Positions 36,753 to 46,835 of a stretch of 64,000 nucleotides of DNA are shown here, one piece after another (positions within the stretch are counted from its first letter, which is position 1; the number at the start of each line of letters is the position of its first letter). Source of the DNA: Aurifilum marmelostoma (taxonomy: Eukaryota > Ascomycota > Sordariomycetes > Diaporthales > Cryphonectriaceae); assembly GCA_027559495.1 (NCBI GenBank), contig JAMXSV010000004.1:124001-188000 (forward strand), read 5' to 3'. Below the pieces are notes generated by a model that made no database searches, was not told the origin of the DNA, and saw only the letters and a list, made by a program, of their open reading frames with translations. A program made the position numbers and the translations under genes.

Positions 36753-37974
36753 GGTGAAGAGGTAATAAGAGGTGGACGATATCAGAGGCAGTGTAAGATG
36801 ATGAGGCGCTGTCGAAGTTGTTTCTACTAAAAAAATGTTAAGAGGAGATGAAGAGTAAAGAGGCAGAATGGACAGTAGAGAGTGAATGAGTAGCTTATGA
36901 TCGCTCTTATAACACACGGAAGGAATGGAGAGCAGGGCAGGCTACTATGGCTCTCATGACACTCAAACCATGGATGAGCACCGGGGCAGGCAGGTAATGA
37001 TTGTCGATACAATCGTGGAAGCTCATCTGAGGGGAAATAGATTGTGGCTTCGGTGGTATTATTGATCACGGGTGCAAAGCAATAGCATTGTGTTACGGCG
37101 GAGGGCCCCTCCGATGCGGGTCCTGCTCCGTAGACCACAGCGGGCTGGATTGGGGGCTGCTGCTGTAATACTGTGCCGTCGTAGCATTGCAGTACTAGGT
37201 CGATCACTGTAATATCCAGGGCCGACTCAAGTTATCCAACGGGGCCCCCCTCAAGACTCCACATCGAGCTCACCTGCGGGAACAAGCCCCGCCACATCAG
37301 GTCTAACACGGCTCAGAACTTCCGCAGGGCCAAATCCAAGGCCACGGCCGGTTTCCACGAAAACTAAGATATGCTGTACGCCCCCATGGCACCAATATAA
37401 TCGGGCGATGTCGGTTTCAGCCACCTTTCGCTATGCATTCAGCTCGGAAATCCTCCACCAATTACAGATCCCACGTTGAGATCAAATTCTCACGATCGTC
37501 CTCGCAAGTTCCCGAACCTCGAGTGTACTGGACGCATGCCGCATGCCGATGGTCCCATCTGGTCGAATCCAAAGATGAGCGCACCCATTTTTTGCGGGAC
37601 TCGCCGGCGTGCACTGAGTATCAGTCACGACCGCGGGATCGACTGTCTATTAATGTAAATCACTGCTAAAATGGTCAAGTTCTGCATGCCGAGATTGTAT
37701 CTATTGTTTGTGTTCCATCCGGCTCAGTATCCATTTTCGGCACCGCGGACGTTATACGACTGAAGATGGCAATGCTTGACGCGAGAGGTGATTCTGTAGT
37801 GATCAACCCCTCCGTCAGAGACTTTTTGCCGCTCTGGCATCCCGGCCGTCAAGCACGTCTGCTGAAATGCTGAATGGGACAGCCCAATCGTCGTTGATAA
37901 ACATCTCTCTGATAAGGATAATGAAATGAGACACTACTATTGCTGCCCGATGAAAACTTACGATGTGTCCCATC
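36753..37974. promoter_or_regulatory. upstream region of the aldolase-reductase fusion
   Basis: 1.2 kb between two leftward genes. It must contain the promoter of the fusion gene and the terminator of the transporter. I see no gene. Confidence 0.5.
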
Positions 37975-40069
37975 TTAGACCGCCACTTCCACATGTTTCA
38001 CAGTTCCCTTGCCCGGCACATCCTCGACTTCCATCATCTCCTGCACGTCGTGCCGCACCTTCTCATCCTCCGTCGGGTAGGCATGTCGCCACATGGTCCA
38101 CAGCGGCCTCTGGAACAGGTCATCCATGCTCTCAATGGAACGTCCTTTCATCTCAGGGAGACAAAAGTAGACAAATACAAATCCTCCATATGTGAGCAGA
38201 GCATAGAGAAGAAATGTCCCCCATCCCATCTCGGAAAGCATCAAGGGTGTGGCCTGGGTGATGCCGTAATCGACAATCCAGTTCACAAAGAAACAGAACG
38301 ACATGCACACGGATCGAATTCGTGTCGGAAAGATCTCGGCGGCGACGACGTAGCAGGCGACAGAGTGTCCAAAGGACCAGCCGAAAGCATAGAGATAGAT
38401 GAAAATGATGCCGACTATGCCACCAGCCGGTGTGCCGCCAACGCTATCCGTGCTGGAGTTTCCTCCGCTGAAGCGGATGTAAAGGGCAAGGTAGAGCATG
38501 GCGGTTGCCTGGATGAGGGCACCGACAAGTAGTGGGCGACGTCGACCAATCCGGCTGCAGTAATGATCATTAATTAGCCTCATGGTCCCTCCCATGTCTA
38601 TAATTACCTTCAAGGGACCTTTCCATAGCATTCAGCCCAACTTACTCGACAAGAAATCCTACATAAAAGATTGTTGTCACCACCTTGACGACGCCATAGA
38701 TACCCTTTTTCGGCGGAACTATGTTGTCAGCCACTGTAAGTCAATCACATATTGGGACGGATGTCTGGTTATTTTGCTCACAGTCGTCAATAAAGTATTA
38801 CTATCTCCCTGGACGCCAATCAACTCAAATATTGAAGGAGCATAATAGTTAAGACTGTCGGTGCCTGTGAACTTATGGAACAGGAACAACATGACCGCAA
38901 GAAACAGACGCCGGCGGTTGCTGGTAACAAGAAGGATGTCCTGAATGATTGCCCATATGCTATGGCCTTGACGTGCCTAGAAAGCAAACATTCCAGTTAG
39001 CATCCTGTTGGTGGTGGTTTGTATTATTGTATGCCTTTTTGTTTAATTTAATAGAGGAAATTTGCCCCGGGGGGGGGGGATATAATGGTTTATTACCTCT
39101 TGTTCGTTACGGACTTGTGCCTCAATTTCCTGGTATTCAGTCTGAACGTAAACATGCTCGGCCGGCAGGTTTCGAAGGATAGTCAAGTTCTTGAGTCCTT
39201 CTTCGGAGCGGCCGTGGTTGATGAGGTATCTGGGTGTCTCGGGCACAAATGGGATCATTATGCACATGAGCACACCTGGGATGATCTGTATGCCCATGGC
39301 AGATCGCCACTGGCTGTCGTTGGTGGCTGAGGTATTCCACAGACTGACACCATAGTTTATAAAGAAAGCCATCATCAGTGCCGAGACAATCATGAGGTTG
39401 TACATGGCGACAAATGAGCCGCGCACGGATTTGGGCGAGTTCTCGGCCAGGAACTGGGGGCTCAACATCGAGCTTGCGCCCACACCCAGACCGCCAATGA
39501 ACCGGCCGGCCAGGAGAACCTCGTAGTTGGCAACCATCTGCATGGCGGCACCAATGACAAATATTATACCCCAGAAGAAAACTGACCACTTGCGGCCCAG
39601 GATGTCGGATGTAGGCCACGCAAGGAGAGCACCGGCAGAGGCCTAGTAGGATCGAGTCAAGAAGAGATTATTAGTTCAAGAGCGATACAGGCAGTGTAGT
39701 AAAGAGAGGACAAAGATACGACGATTGGCAACTTACACCTGCAGCAAGCATGGCAGCGATAACTCCCTGTAGATCCAGGATGTCAGCCAATTGTTACCAA
39801 CCACAAATGATTAATGTATGATCAGCGAAAAGACATGGTCATGATCTTGCCTTGCGTCTATCCAGCTCAGCCCCGTCCAGATCCGCCAGGCCAAAGGCAT
39901 GTTCGAAGGAGGGCAAGGTCAGGATGCCGCCGATGTTGCCAGAGTCGAAGCCATAAAAGCAGCCTGCCCAGGCGACAGTGACAAGCAGGTAGAGGAGACG
40001 AAAGTTGAATATCTCCCTTGGGTCATTCTTGGCGTCCTGACTGAACCAGAGACTCGTGCCGCCTGCCAT
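37975..40069 (-). CDS. MFS sugar transporter (sugar-porter family)
   Basis: Six exons: 40069-39851, 39766-39737, 39642-39097, 38976-38782, 38704-38646 and 38554-37975, total 542 residues in one frame. Sugar-porter marks: FYGFDSGNIGG in helix 1, RFIGGLGVGASS, the cytosolic loop PETPRYLINHGR, GTDSLNYYAPSIF, VDRIGRRRP (GRR/K signature) and PEMKGRSIESMDDLF after helix 12. The N-terminal part looks like quinate/monosaccharide porters. Two oddities: the first intron starts with GC (AG|GCAAGA), a rare but accepted GC-AG intron, and exon 2 is only 30 nt. The acceptor of exon 5 (AAAAAG|GG) is weak, but a CTGAC branch point lies suitably upstream and the join VVTTIFYVGFLVDRIGRR fits the family. It lies between the fusion aldolase and the propeller gene, so it probably imports the sugar or acid sugar used by the cluster. 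Confidence 0.9.
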
Positions 40070-40653
40070 AATGGTAGTTTAAAATGTAGTAATGGCCAAT
40101 TTGTTGTAGGTCTGGTGTTCCCGATCTGACATCAATGCTTCGCAGGGACGACTTGGGCGTAGACACGAGGAACTGTCCCTCATCTCCGCTATGTACTGGT
40201 CAGCGAGAATCTTGCGGTGTGTCGGGGTCGTCAGGAGCTATATGGTTACTCGAGGCTGGGCCTCATGCGGGTCAAAATCCGGGGAAAAATCTGGGGAATA
40301 GTGGAGGCTCTCCCCCCCCCCCCTCCTGATCTGGGGACAATCTGGGGTAGCGAGTCAATGTACTACCAATATCGGCGAAGGTGTTCCGTGCGGAAGAGTG
40401 CTCCGGCTCGGATGGCCAGTCTGCTTGATTTCGCCGTGATAGATGACGATCCGATCGGTCCAAGCTGACTCGTACGGCTTATTGATCACCACTGTGGCAC
40501 GTCCAATCGGTAGGCTGCGCCGCCAGGGTTCACTTCTTATCGAATATATCTTAGACTCCGCGATGAGGTCTGAGAAATACTGAGAGACATCAAAAAGTTG
40601 GACGCGTTGTCACTAATCCTACCTATCTTTTGATACCTATTCTGTAATTAGCC
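40070..40653. promoter_or_regulatory. bidirectional promoter region, transporter / propeller enzyme
   Basis: About 580 bp between divergent starts, with a C12 run at 40312-40323. No gene is seen. Confidence 0.5.
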
Positions 40654-41847
40654 ATGGGAAGCAACGGGGAACGAGACGTCGTGCCCAACTTTGACAGACC
40701 CACCACCATGGTCCGTCTCAACAAGCCTCTTGACCACCTGGAATGCTTTCTGCCATCGACAACGCCTCAGTGTCACGCTTCCAACCTGCTTCTGCTGGAC
40801 AACGGCGATCTCTTATGCGCATGGTTCGGTGGCACTCAGGAAGGCAAGCCCGACATCTCCATTTATCTCAGCCGGCGGGCTGCAGGCTCGGACACATGGA
40901 GCAAGGCCGAGAAGATCACCTTGGATGGCTCTAGGAGCGAACAGAACCCGGTCCTGTTTCAAACACCAGCCCCATCCCGGGATATTTGGCTGCTGTACAC
41001 CTCGCAGGAGGCTGGGAACCAGGACTCGGCGGTGGTCAAGCGACAAGTCTCCCACGACGATGGCAGGTCATGGGGTCAGCCAGATATCCTCTTTGGCGAG
41101 CCAGGAACTTTCATAAGGCAGCCAGTTGTCATACTGGAGGATGGCACATGGGCGATCCCCACTTTCAAATGTCGAACAGAACCTGGCCTGCGTTGGGTTG
41201 GCAATGACGACATTTCGGCTGTGCGCGTCTCGCGGGACGACGGCCAGACCTGGAGTGAGATTGAGGTTCCAGACAGCTTCGGAGCAGTGCACATGGCGAT
41301 CCGGCAGCTGAAGAACAAGTCCTATCTCGCCTTGTTCCGAAGCCGTTGGGCCGATAACATCTACTTATCCACCTCGACCGACGGCTTGTCCTGGTGCAAG
41401 CCAGTTCCGACAGAGCTGCCCAACCCGAACTCGGGCATCTGTTTCGACGTTCTCCCCAGCGGACGGCTCCTCACGGTGTACAACCATTCTTCCAAGGCCA
41501 ATGCGCAAGGCCGCCGAGAGGGTCTCTACGATGATATTACAGATGCGTCGGATGTTCGCAAGAACCAAGGGGCCGGCCAAAGCGGCAAGGAGGCGTTTTG
41601 GGGTGCACCAAGGGCACCCTTGTGCCTTGCCTGGAGCGATGATGACGGGGTCTCGTGGAAGCACACACTACTCGAGGAAGGCGATGGGTATTGTATGACC
41701 AACAACAGCCAGGAGAAGCTGAACCGTGAGCTGTCGTATCCCAGTATCACATTGAGCCCGAATGGGAGGGTGCACATCGCCTTCACATTTTGGAGGCAGA
41801 ATATCAAGTATGTAGAACTAGATCAAGCTGTGTTAGATGCGGCGTGA
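40654..41847 (+). CDS. Asp-box (BNR_2 / sialidase-like) beta-propeller enzyme, possibly PL42-type rhamnose-glucuronate lyase
   Basis: Intronless, 397 residues. Four Asp-boxes are visible: SHDDGRSW (133-140), SRDDGQTW (193-200), STSTDGLSW (about 239-247) and SDDDGVSW (328-335), the hallmark of six- or seven-bladed sialidase-fold propellers. The front part HASNLLLLDNGDLLCAWFGG and the end LSYPSITLSPNGRVHIAF match the BNR_2 group. This superfamily includes bacterial sialidases, the GH145 rhamnosidase-type proteins and the fungal PL42 L-rhamnose-alpha-1,4-D-glucuronate lyase. A true sialidase is less likely in this context; the neighbours point to uronate or acid-sugar breakdown. There is no signal peptide (start MGSNGERDVVPNFD), so the enzyme should act in the cytosol on something already imported. 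Family assignment is firm; the PL42 call is an inference. Confidence 0.85.
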   Translation: MGSNGERDVVPNFDRPTTMVRLNKPLDHLECFLPSTTPQCHASNLLLLDNGDLLCAWFGGTQEGKPDISIYLSRRAAGSDTWSKAEKITLDGSRSEQNPVLFQTPAPSRDIWLLYTSQEAGNQDSAVVKRQVSHDDGRSWGQPDILFGEPGTFIRQPVVILEDGTWAIPTFKCRTEPGLRWVGNDDISAVRVSRDDGQTWSEIEVPDSFGAVHMAIRQLKNKSYLALFRSRWADNIYLSTSTDGLSWCKPVPTELPNPNSGICFDVLPSGRLLTVYNHSSKANAQGRREGLYDDITDASDVRKNQGAGQSGKEAFWGAPRAPLCLAWSDDDGVSWKHTLLEEGDGYCMTNNSQEKLNRELSYPSITLSPNGRVHIAFTFWRQNIKYVELDQAVLDAA

Positions 41848-42051
41848 GAACAGTTAAGTCTGCTATCGAGATCATTGAGAGTCAAGAATGTTATTCACTG
41901 GTCCTCTTAACTTCGCCCGGCTGATGATATGAACATTTATAGCAATTCTTGTTAATACAAATTTGATCAATTTCGAGCCAAAATTGTTTTCTGTTCTCTC
42001 CTCTCCAATAATACTATGGTATAATGGAATGAAGCGTGTGCGAATAAGCAA

Positions 42052-43261
42052 CTAAGAAAGATAGTCTTCTACATAATCCCTCAGGGTTTGCTCGAGTGAA
42101 CAGTCATCCTGGAACCCAAGGTCTCTGGCATGAGTAATATCAAAGACGGCTGGCCATGAACTGACAATATTTGACACATTTTCGTCATATTCCTCCTTCA
42201 CGAGCGCCACGGCCTTCTGCCCGCCCACCTCTGCCAGCGCATCAAGCATCTGCTGTACTGTCGTCGTGACCCCGGGGAGATTGACAATCCTGGAATTGCC
42301 GCGGAAATCATCGCTCGTAAGACGGATTCCGGCGATGACCAGGTTGCGAATGACAGTTCTCGCGGAGCATACCCAGAGATTGAGGTCCTTTCTAACTGGT
42401 AACACGGCTGGTTCACCATTCAGAGGCTCCCTTATGATGCCTGAGCAGAAAGACGACGCAGCCCCCGTCGGTTTACCAGGGCGAACAATGCTATAATGAT
42501 ACAATATGTTTCAGTAACGAATGTTCTCTCCAATGAACACGCGGGTGTGTGGGATATCTTGTCGAACGAGAAGAAAAGAACAAAGAAGATAAGAGGATGG
42601 AAGAGAATTGTGGGTAGCATTCCCCCCCCCCCCCCTCCCTTCCTCGCTCGCCCCCCCCCCCCCAAGAAAAAAAAAACAAATCAGTCTGCGCAATATTGAC
42701 TCACATGGTAGGTAAACGCACAATCCTCGCATCTATTAGACGCCTGCGTGAAAAGTCGTTGAGTAAAATCTCGACCATAGACTTTTGTGCACCGTATGAT
42801 GACTGGGGCAGCGGCATTGTCTGCTCGCTGATCACGGCACCATCAGATGGCCCAAAGACCGCGAGGCTCGATGGGAAGATGACGCGTGCTGGCATGTCGC
42901 GTCGCCGCAGAACATCTAGTATGTGCCTGATGGAGTCCAGATTGACCCGCAGGCCGAGCTCGAGATTTGCTTCTGCGGCGCCAGACATGATGCCGTGGAG
43001 GAGATAGACATGAGTGAGGTCCGGGGTGAACAGCTTCTCGCACATGTCCGGGGAGGTAAGATCTGCTGCTATCGTATGAATCTCACAGCGCTCTTTTTGG
43101 TCCTTGGCCGTGTTGAGGGCTCCCGAGGAGGGTGGTGCTGCAGGCGTAACTACATCTGTAAGTACAATCTTGGTGACAGATGGCTCTTGCAGTAAGGCTG
43201 CAGCCAGAGCCTGGCCTATGAAGCCAGCAGCTCCGGTGATGAGGATGTGTGATCCAGTCAT
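42052..43261 (-). CDS. DenD-like NAD-dependent tetronate dehydrogenase (extended SDR)
   Basis: Two exons (43261-42705 and 42490-42052) give 331 residues. The N-terminal TGAAGFIG (9-16) is the nucleotide-binding glycine motif; FPSSLAVFG and Y155-x3-K159 (YGAQK) are the SDR catalytic Ser/Tyr/Lys. HGIMSGAAEANLELGLRVNLD and the join RLPTIIVRPGKPTGAASSF, followed by SGIIREPLNGE, are very close to bacterial DenD, the D-erythronate dehydrogenase that oxidises four-carbon acid sugars to 2-oxo-tetronates. In bacteria denD sits with the OtnK (DUF1537) kinase, OtnI isomerase and OtnC decarboxylase; here its next neighbour is also a DUF1537 kinase, which supports the assignment. The 214-nt intron is unusual, carrying two runs of 13-14 identical G/C bases. 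No OtnI or OtnC homologue is visible in the window. Confidence 0.9.
42622..42663. repeat. two poly-C runs inside the DenD-like gene's intron
   Basis: C14 at 42622-42635 and C13 at 42651-42663 (plus strand), so G-runs in the transcript of the leftward gene. They lie wholly within the 42704-42491 intron. Confidence 0.9.
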
Positions 43262-43861
43262 GATAATAACTGAGCTAAAACCAAATGTCAGAGAATGCTC
43301 ACTGTGAAAGACGGAAGGGAGAGGATAAGAACTTTGTAAACAGAGAAACCAAAGCAAATGGCAAACAAGGTTTCTTGACTGTCGAAAGATGAATGCGAAG
43401 TAGTGACCGACCTTTTTGCTCTTTCTGTCGTTTTCCGTAGGGTCTTTGCAGCAACTAATCGGATAAGATACTCTGGTCAGAGATTCCTCTCATGAAGCGA
43501 CATAAATACGCTGATACTCCAATTTTTGTTGGCCCAGAGGTCGGTGAATGGTCGAGATACCAGATTCGGCATATCCTTCGATGTGGGTCATCGGACTGAA
43601 GAGACCCGGAGGGTGGCTGTGGGGTCCAAGTCAAGTTGGTGCCTCGGAACCATCTTCCGCATATCAATAGATCCACGTCTTGCGGCTTGTCAATGAGGAG
43701 ACACTGGGTATAGTTTCTGGGGTTCAGAGGCGTCATTCAAGCAATAGACATCATTGGTTCGGGGCTTGTTGCGTCATTAACAGCAATGAAGTAATTTCAC
43801 TTGGTTGTTTGGGTTGAAAATTAAGTGATCAATAAGTAAATATGGGATCGTAAGAAACCGA
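43262..43861. other. intergenic
   Basis: 600 bp between two leftward genes; promoter of the DenD-like gene and 3' end of the kinase fusion. No gene seen. Confidence 0.5.
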
Positions 43862-46384
43862 TTAGATTGCCTCCACCTCCAAAGGTTGGTAAGGCTCCTC
43901 GAGATACTTGACATCAGCGTCTGTCAAATTGACACAAAACACCTCGGCTGCCGCCTCGATACGCTCTATGCTAGCCAGCCCAACAATAGGAGAACATCCC
44001 TTCTTCAGCAGCCAGGCAAGAGCTACAGCAGACATGGAACACCCCTTGGACCTTGCGATCTGCTCAGTCCTCTGAACAATCTGCTCGTTCTGAGAACCTC
44101 TTCCCCTGAACCACTTCTTGGTCTTTCCGTCTCGCCGGCTTCTATCCGTCTCTTTGGCCCAGGGTCTAGTGAGAATGCCTCTTGCATTTGGGCTCCAAGG
44201 GATCAGCCCGATCCCCTCAGCCTGGCAGAACGGTATCATCTCTCTTTCCTCTTCGCGGTAGAGAAGATTGTAGAGCCCAGACATGCTGGAGAAGGTGGTC
44301 CAGCCACGAAATTTAGCTGTGTACTGGAGCCGCGCAAATTGCCAGCACCGCATACTTGATGCGCCCAGGTAGTGCACCTTGCCCATCCTGACTAGGTCGT
44401 GCAGGGCGCCCATGATCTCCTCCGGGCTTGTCTCGTGGTCAAGCCTGTGAAGTTGGAGCACGTCAATGTACGTGGTATTCAGCCGCCGAAGGGAACCTTC
44501 GACAGCTTCAAAAATGTGCTTTCGGCTCAAGCCTACTTGGTTGACAAGTGGGCCATCGTTGAGAGCGGGTTGTGGCCTGACATCGGGGTCTTCCTCCATG
44601 ACCGGATAGAACAACTTGGTCATGATGACAACTTTGTTCCGAGGAATATCATACACCTGCAGAGCCTTGCCGATAATCGACTCTGATAGTCCATTCGAGT
44701 ACGTATCCGCCGTCTCCCAAGTGTTGATCCCGACATCGTACGCCTTCTTCAGCAGCGGGAGGGCGTCTGCCTCGCTGAGCACCCAGGGGGAGCCCTGCCA
44801 GTTTGGATTCCCAAAAGTCATGCAGCCTAGGATCACGCGTGACACTTTGAGTCCGCTGTTGCCAAGCCGAGCATACTCCATCCTCTGCGATTTCGGAGCA
44901 GCAATACTCCTTGTGCCGTTCAACCTGGGAACAGCCCAGCTGGCAACAAGATCCCGGAGTGTGTCACGCTCGCCCACATTCCCAGGAAACACCGCGTAGG
45001 GAATGTCTGGCCACTTGCACGTAGTCTCTGAGCACCGCCAGATGGGCACGCCTGAAGCCGCCTGCCCTGCAATCTCAGCACGCCTGAACATGAGGCCCTT
45101 TGTCGCGGCATCAGAGCTCGTGATGCCTCCCTTGGCGATTACATAGCGCGGCCTCGGCACCAAGAATCGCAGAAACGCCACGAGCGCCTCGGCAACAGCG
45201 CTGCCAATCTTGAGGCTGGACAGCTCGTCTGCGCCCGTCACAAGCTTGCGGCTCGTCATGACCAGCACGTCACGGCCCTGCATGATCCAGGCCCCGGCAT
45301 TATTGGCTGCCTGCAGGAGGGTGCCATGTGTCGTCTCAGGAGACTTGAGGAGTTCGGAGACATCCAGCGTGATGGTCTCGAGCTCCGTGCCGCGCCCCTG
45401 CACGAGGGATTCCAACTGCGCTGTTGTCTTGGGCACATACGAGCCCGCAATGATCAGTCCCCCGGGAGCCGTGGCTGACAAGTCCATCTTCAGATCCACA
45501 GGAGAGAGCGGAGGAATCTGCCGGATGCCCAGACGACTCGACACAAAGGCGGCGCCTGTACGGTAGATGAACTTTCGTTTGCCCTGTGTCGAGGCATCGA
45601 GCAGGCCTCGTACAAAAACATCCATGTCAGCAGTCTCTACTGCATTGACGATAACAATCGATCGTCGAGGGCAAGACAAGAGTTTCGTAGTGACCCGGGC
45701 AATTCCGCCGACGCGAATGTCCTCCAGCGTGACCGAATGAATGCGCTCCGCAGGAATACGCCCTCCTGCCTTCTCCTGGATGTAGCCTCGAAGGTTGGAC
45801 TGCGTGTATCCAAAGGTGGCATCTCTAGCAAACGGAGTCTGCGCAGCCGGAACCAGAGTGCCCTCGTCTGGATTCGCAACGTAGTGCACGTCGTCGATGG
45901 TCAGCCTCCCTCCCTGCTCAAAGAATGGCGCCAACACCCAAATATCCACTTCTCCGAGGATCTCCTCGGTGGCCTCGACTTCGAGGGGGAAATGACCACG
46001 CAGCGTTGAGTCTCCCCTCAGCACGACCTCGAATGCCCTGCCTGTGGCTTCTGCTGCCTCCTGGACCGACTGACATATCGACTGGATGAGGTGACGAGCC
46101 TCATTAGGAGGAAGCGCTCGGGAGTTGGTGAGAATGAAGAAGCCATGGCGATCTGATGAACGGAACTCCTCGACTAGAGTGGCGTGATCCCAGACTGTGA
46201 GGACATTGATGTCATGACATGTTTGCGTTCCTGTTGGGTCGTCGTCGAGTACCACGAGCACGGGTAGATGGCTCAACGGCATGTCCTCCAGCAGCTTTTC
46301 TTTGGTCTCAGCCGTTACCGGCGGAGGAAGGCGGCTCAACGCATCTTCTTTCGAAATACTCGAAAGACTTTCTTTGACATCCAT
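43862..46384 (-). CDS. fusion: DUF1537/OtnK four-carbon acid-sugar kinase + aldo-keto reductase
   Basis: One uninterrupted reading frame. The ATG at 46384 (MDVKESLSS) gives 840 residues; an ATG at 46471 would add 29 residues unlike the family. In numbering from 46471, the kinase has LVVLDDDPTGTQ (72-83), VLRGDSTLRG (150-159), AKGGITSSDAA (446-456) and FPGNVGE (495-501), the motifs of OtnK-type 3-oxo-tetronate kinases. A short Ser/Pro/Lys linker (512-530) leads straight into an aldo-keto reductase, MEYARLGNSGLKVSRVILG (from 531), with Y591, K619 and H675 of the catalytic tetrad. The Asp is replaced by Glu: WETADTYSNG where relatives have W/F-D-T-A. A kinase joined to a reductase fits a pathway in which a tetronate carbonyl is reduced or its cleavage aldehyde removed. 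I know of DUF1537 fusions to aldolases and dehydrogenases, not to this AKR type. Confidence 0.92.
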   Translation of the reverse strand: MDVKESLSSISKEDALSRLPPPVTAETKEKLLEDMPLSHLPVLVVLDDDPTGTQTCHDINVLTVWDHATLVEEFRSSDRHGFFILTNSRALPPNEARHLIQSICQSVQEAAEATGRAFEVVLRGDSTLRGHFPLEVEATEEILGEVDIWVLAPFFEQGGRLTIDDVHYVANPDEGTLVPAAQTPFARDATFGYTQSNLRGYIQEKAGGRIPAERIHSVTLEDIRVGGIARVTTKLLSCPRRSIVIVNAVETADMDVFVRGLLDASTQGKRKFIYRTGAAFVSSRLGIRQIPPLSPVDLKMDLSATAPGGLIIAGSYVPKTTAQLESLVQGRGTELETITLDVSELLKSPETTHGTLLQAANNAGAWIMQGRDVLVMTSRKLVTGADELSSLKIGSAVAEALVAFLRFLVPRPRYVIAKGGITSSDAATKGLMFRRAEIAGQAASGVPIWRCSETTCKWPDIPYAVFPGNVGERDTLRDLVASWAVPRLNGTRSIAAPKSQRMEYARLGNSGLKVSRVILGCMTFGNPNWQGSPWVLSEADALPLLKKAYDVGINTWETADTYSNGLSESIIGKALQVYDIPRNKVVIMTKLFYPVMEEDPDVRPQPALNDGPLVNQVGLSRKHIFEAVEGSLRRLNTTYIDVLQLHRLDHETSPEEIMGALHDLVRMGKVHYLGASSMRCWQFARLQYTAKFRGWTTFSSMSGLYNLLYREEEREMIPFCQAEGIGLIPWSPNARGILTRPWAKETDRSRRDGKTKKWFRGRGSQNEQIVQRTEQIARSKGCSMSAVALAWLLKKGCSPIVGLASIERIEAAAEVFCVNLTDADVKYLEEPYQPLEVEAI

Positions 46385-46835
46385 GATCTCAGAATGCCCT
46401 CGTAAGTAAAGCAATAATTGATTGAGGTTTAGCGCGGCATGGCAGTGAGAGAGCTTCACAAAGCCAGTCATAATAATGTATCAATCTCAGTGTACAATTA
46501 CACGGTAGCACCGTAGTCTAGTCCTTTGCGTATTCGCGTTGCTACGGCGTGGGTCCGAGCACGACCGGAAGGCAGCTCCGGTGCTGGATCCCGAGGTCGG
46601 TGGAAGGATCCGGACTGTGTTTCGCTGCGGAGGATCATCGGCGCCAGCCAAGTAATTCAGGGGAGGGGGGTTTTCTTGAAAGGCATTCTCTGTTCAGGTA
46701 TATTTCCTGATCCTTGCATAGAACTGCACGCTTACTTGTGTGTGTTCTTCTCACCTGGGCATTCCAGCTTTGTTTTAACCACTTGAACCACCGCCCGACA
46801 TCATTCGTCTCTGTTGCATCTCGTCAGACATCGTT
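46385..46835. promoter_or_regulatory. bidirectional promoter region, kinase fusion / flavocytochrome
   Basis: About 450 bp between divergent starts, consistent with co-regulation. No gene seen apart from the possible N-terminal extension of the kinase fusion (to 46471). Confidence 0.5.

Noticed and set aside
40654..41847. True secreted sialidase (GH33)
   Set aside because: Asp-boxes fit the fold, but there is no signal peptide and the setting is acid-sugar catabolism; kept as superfamily call only.
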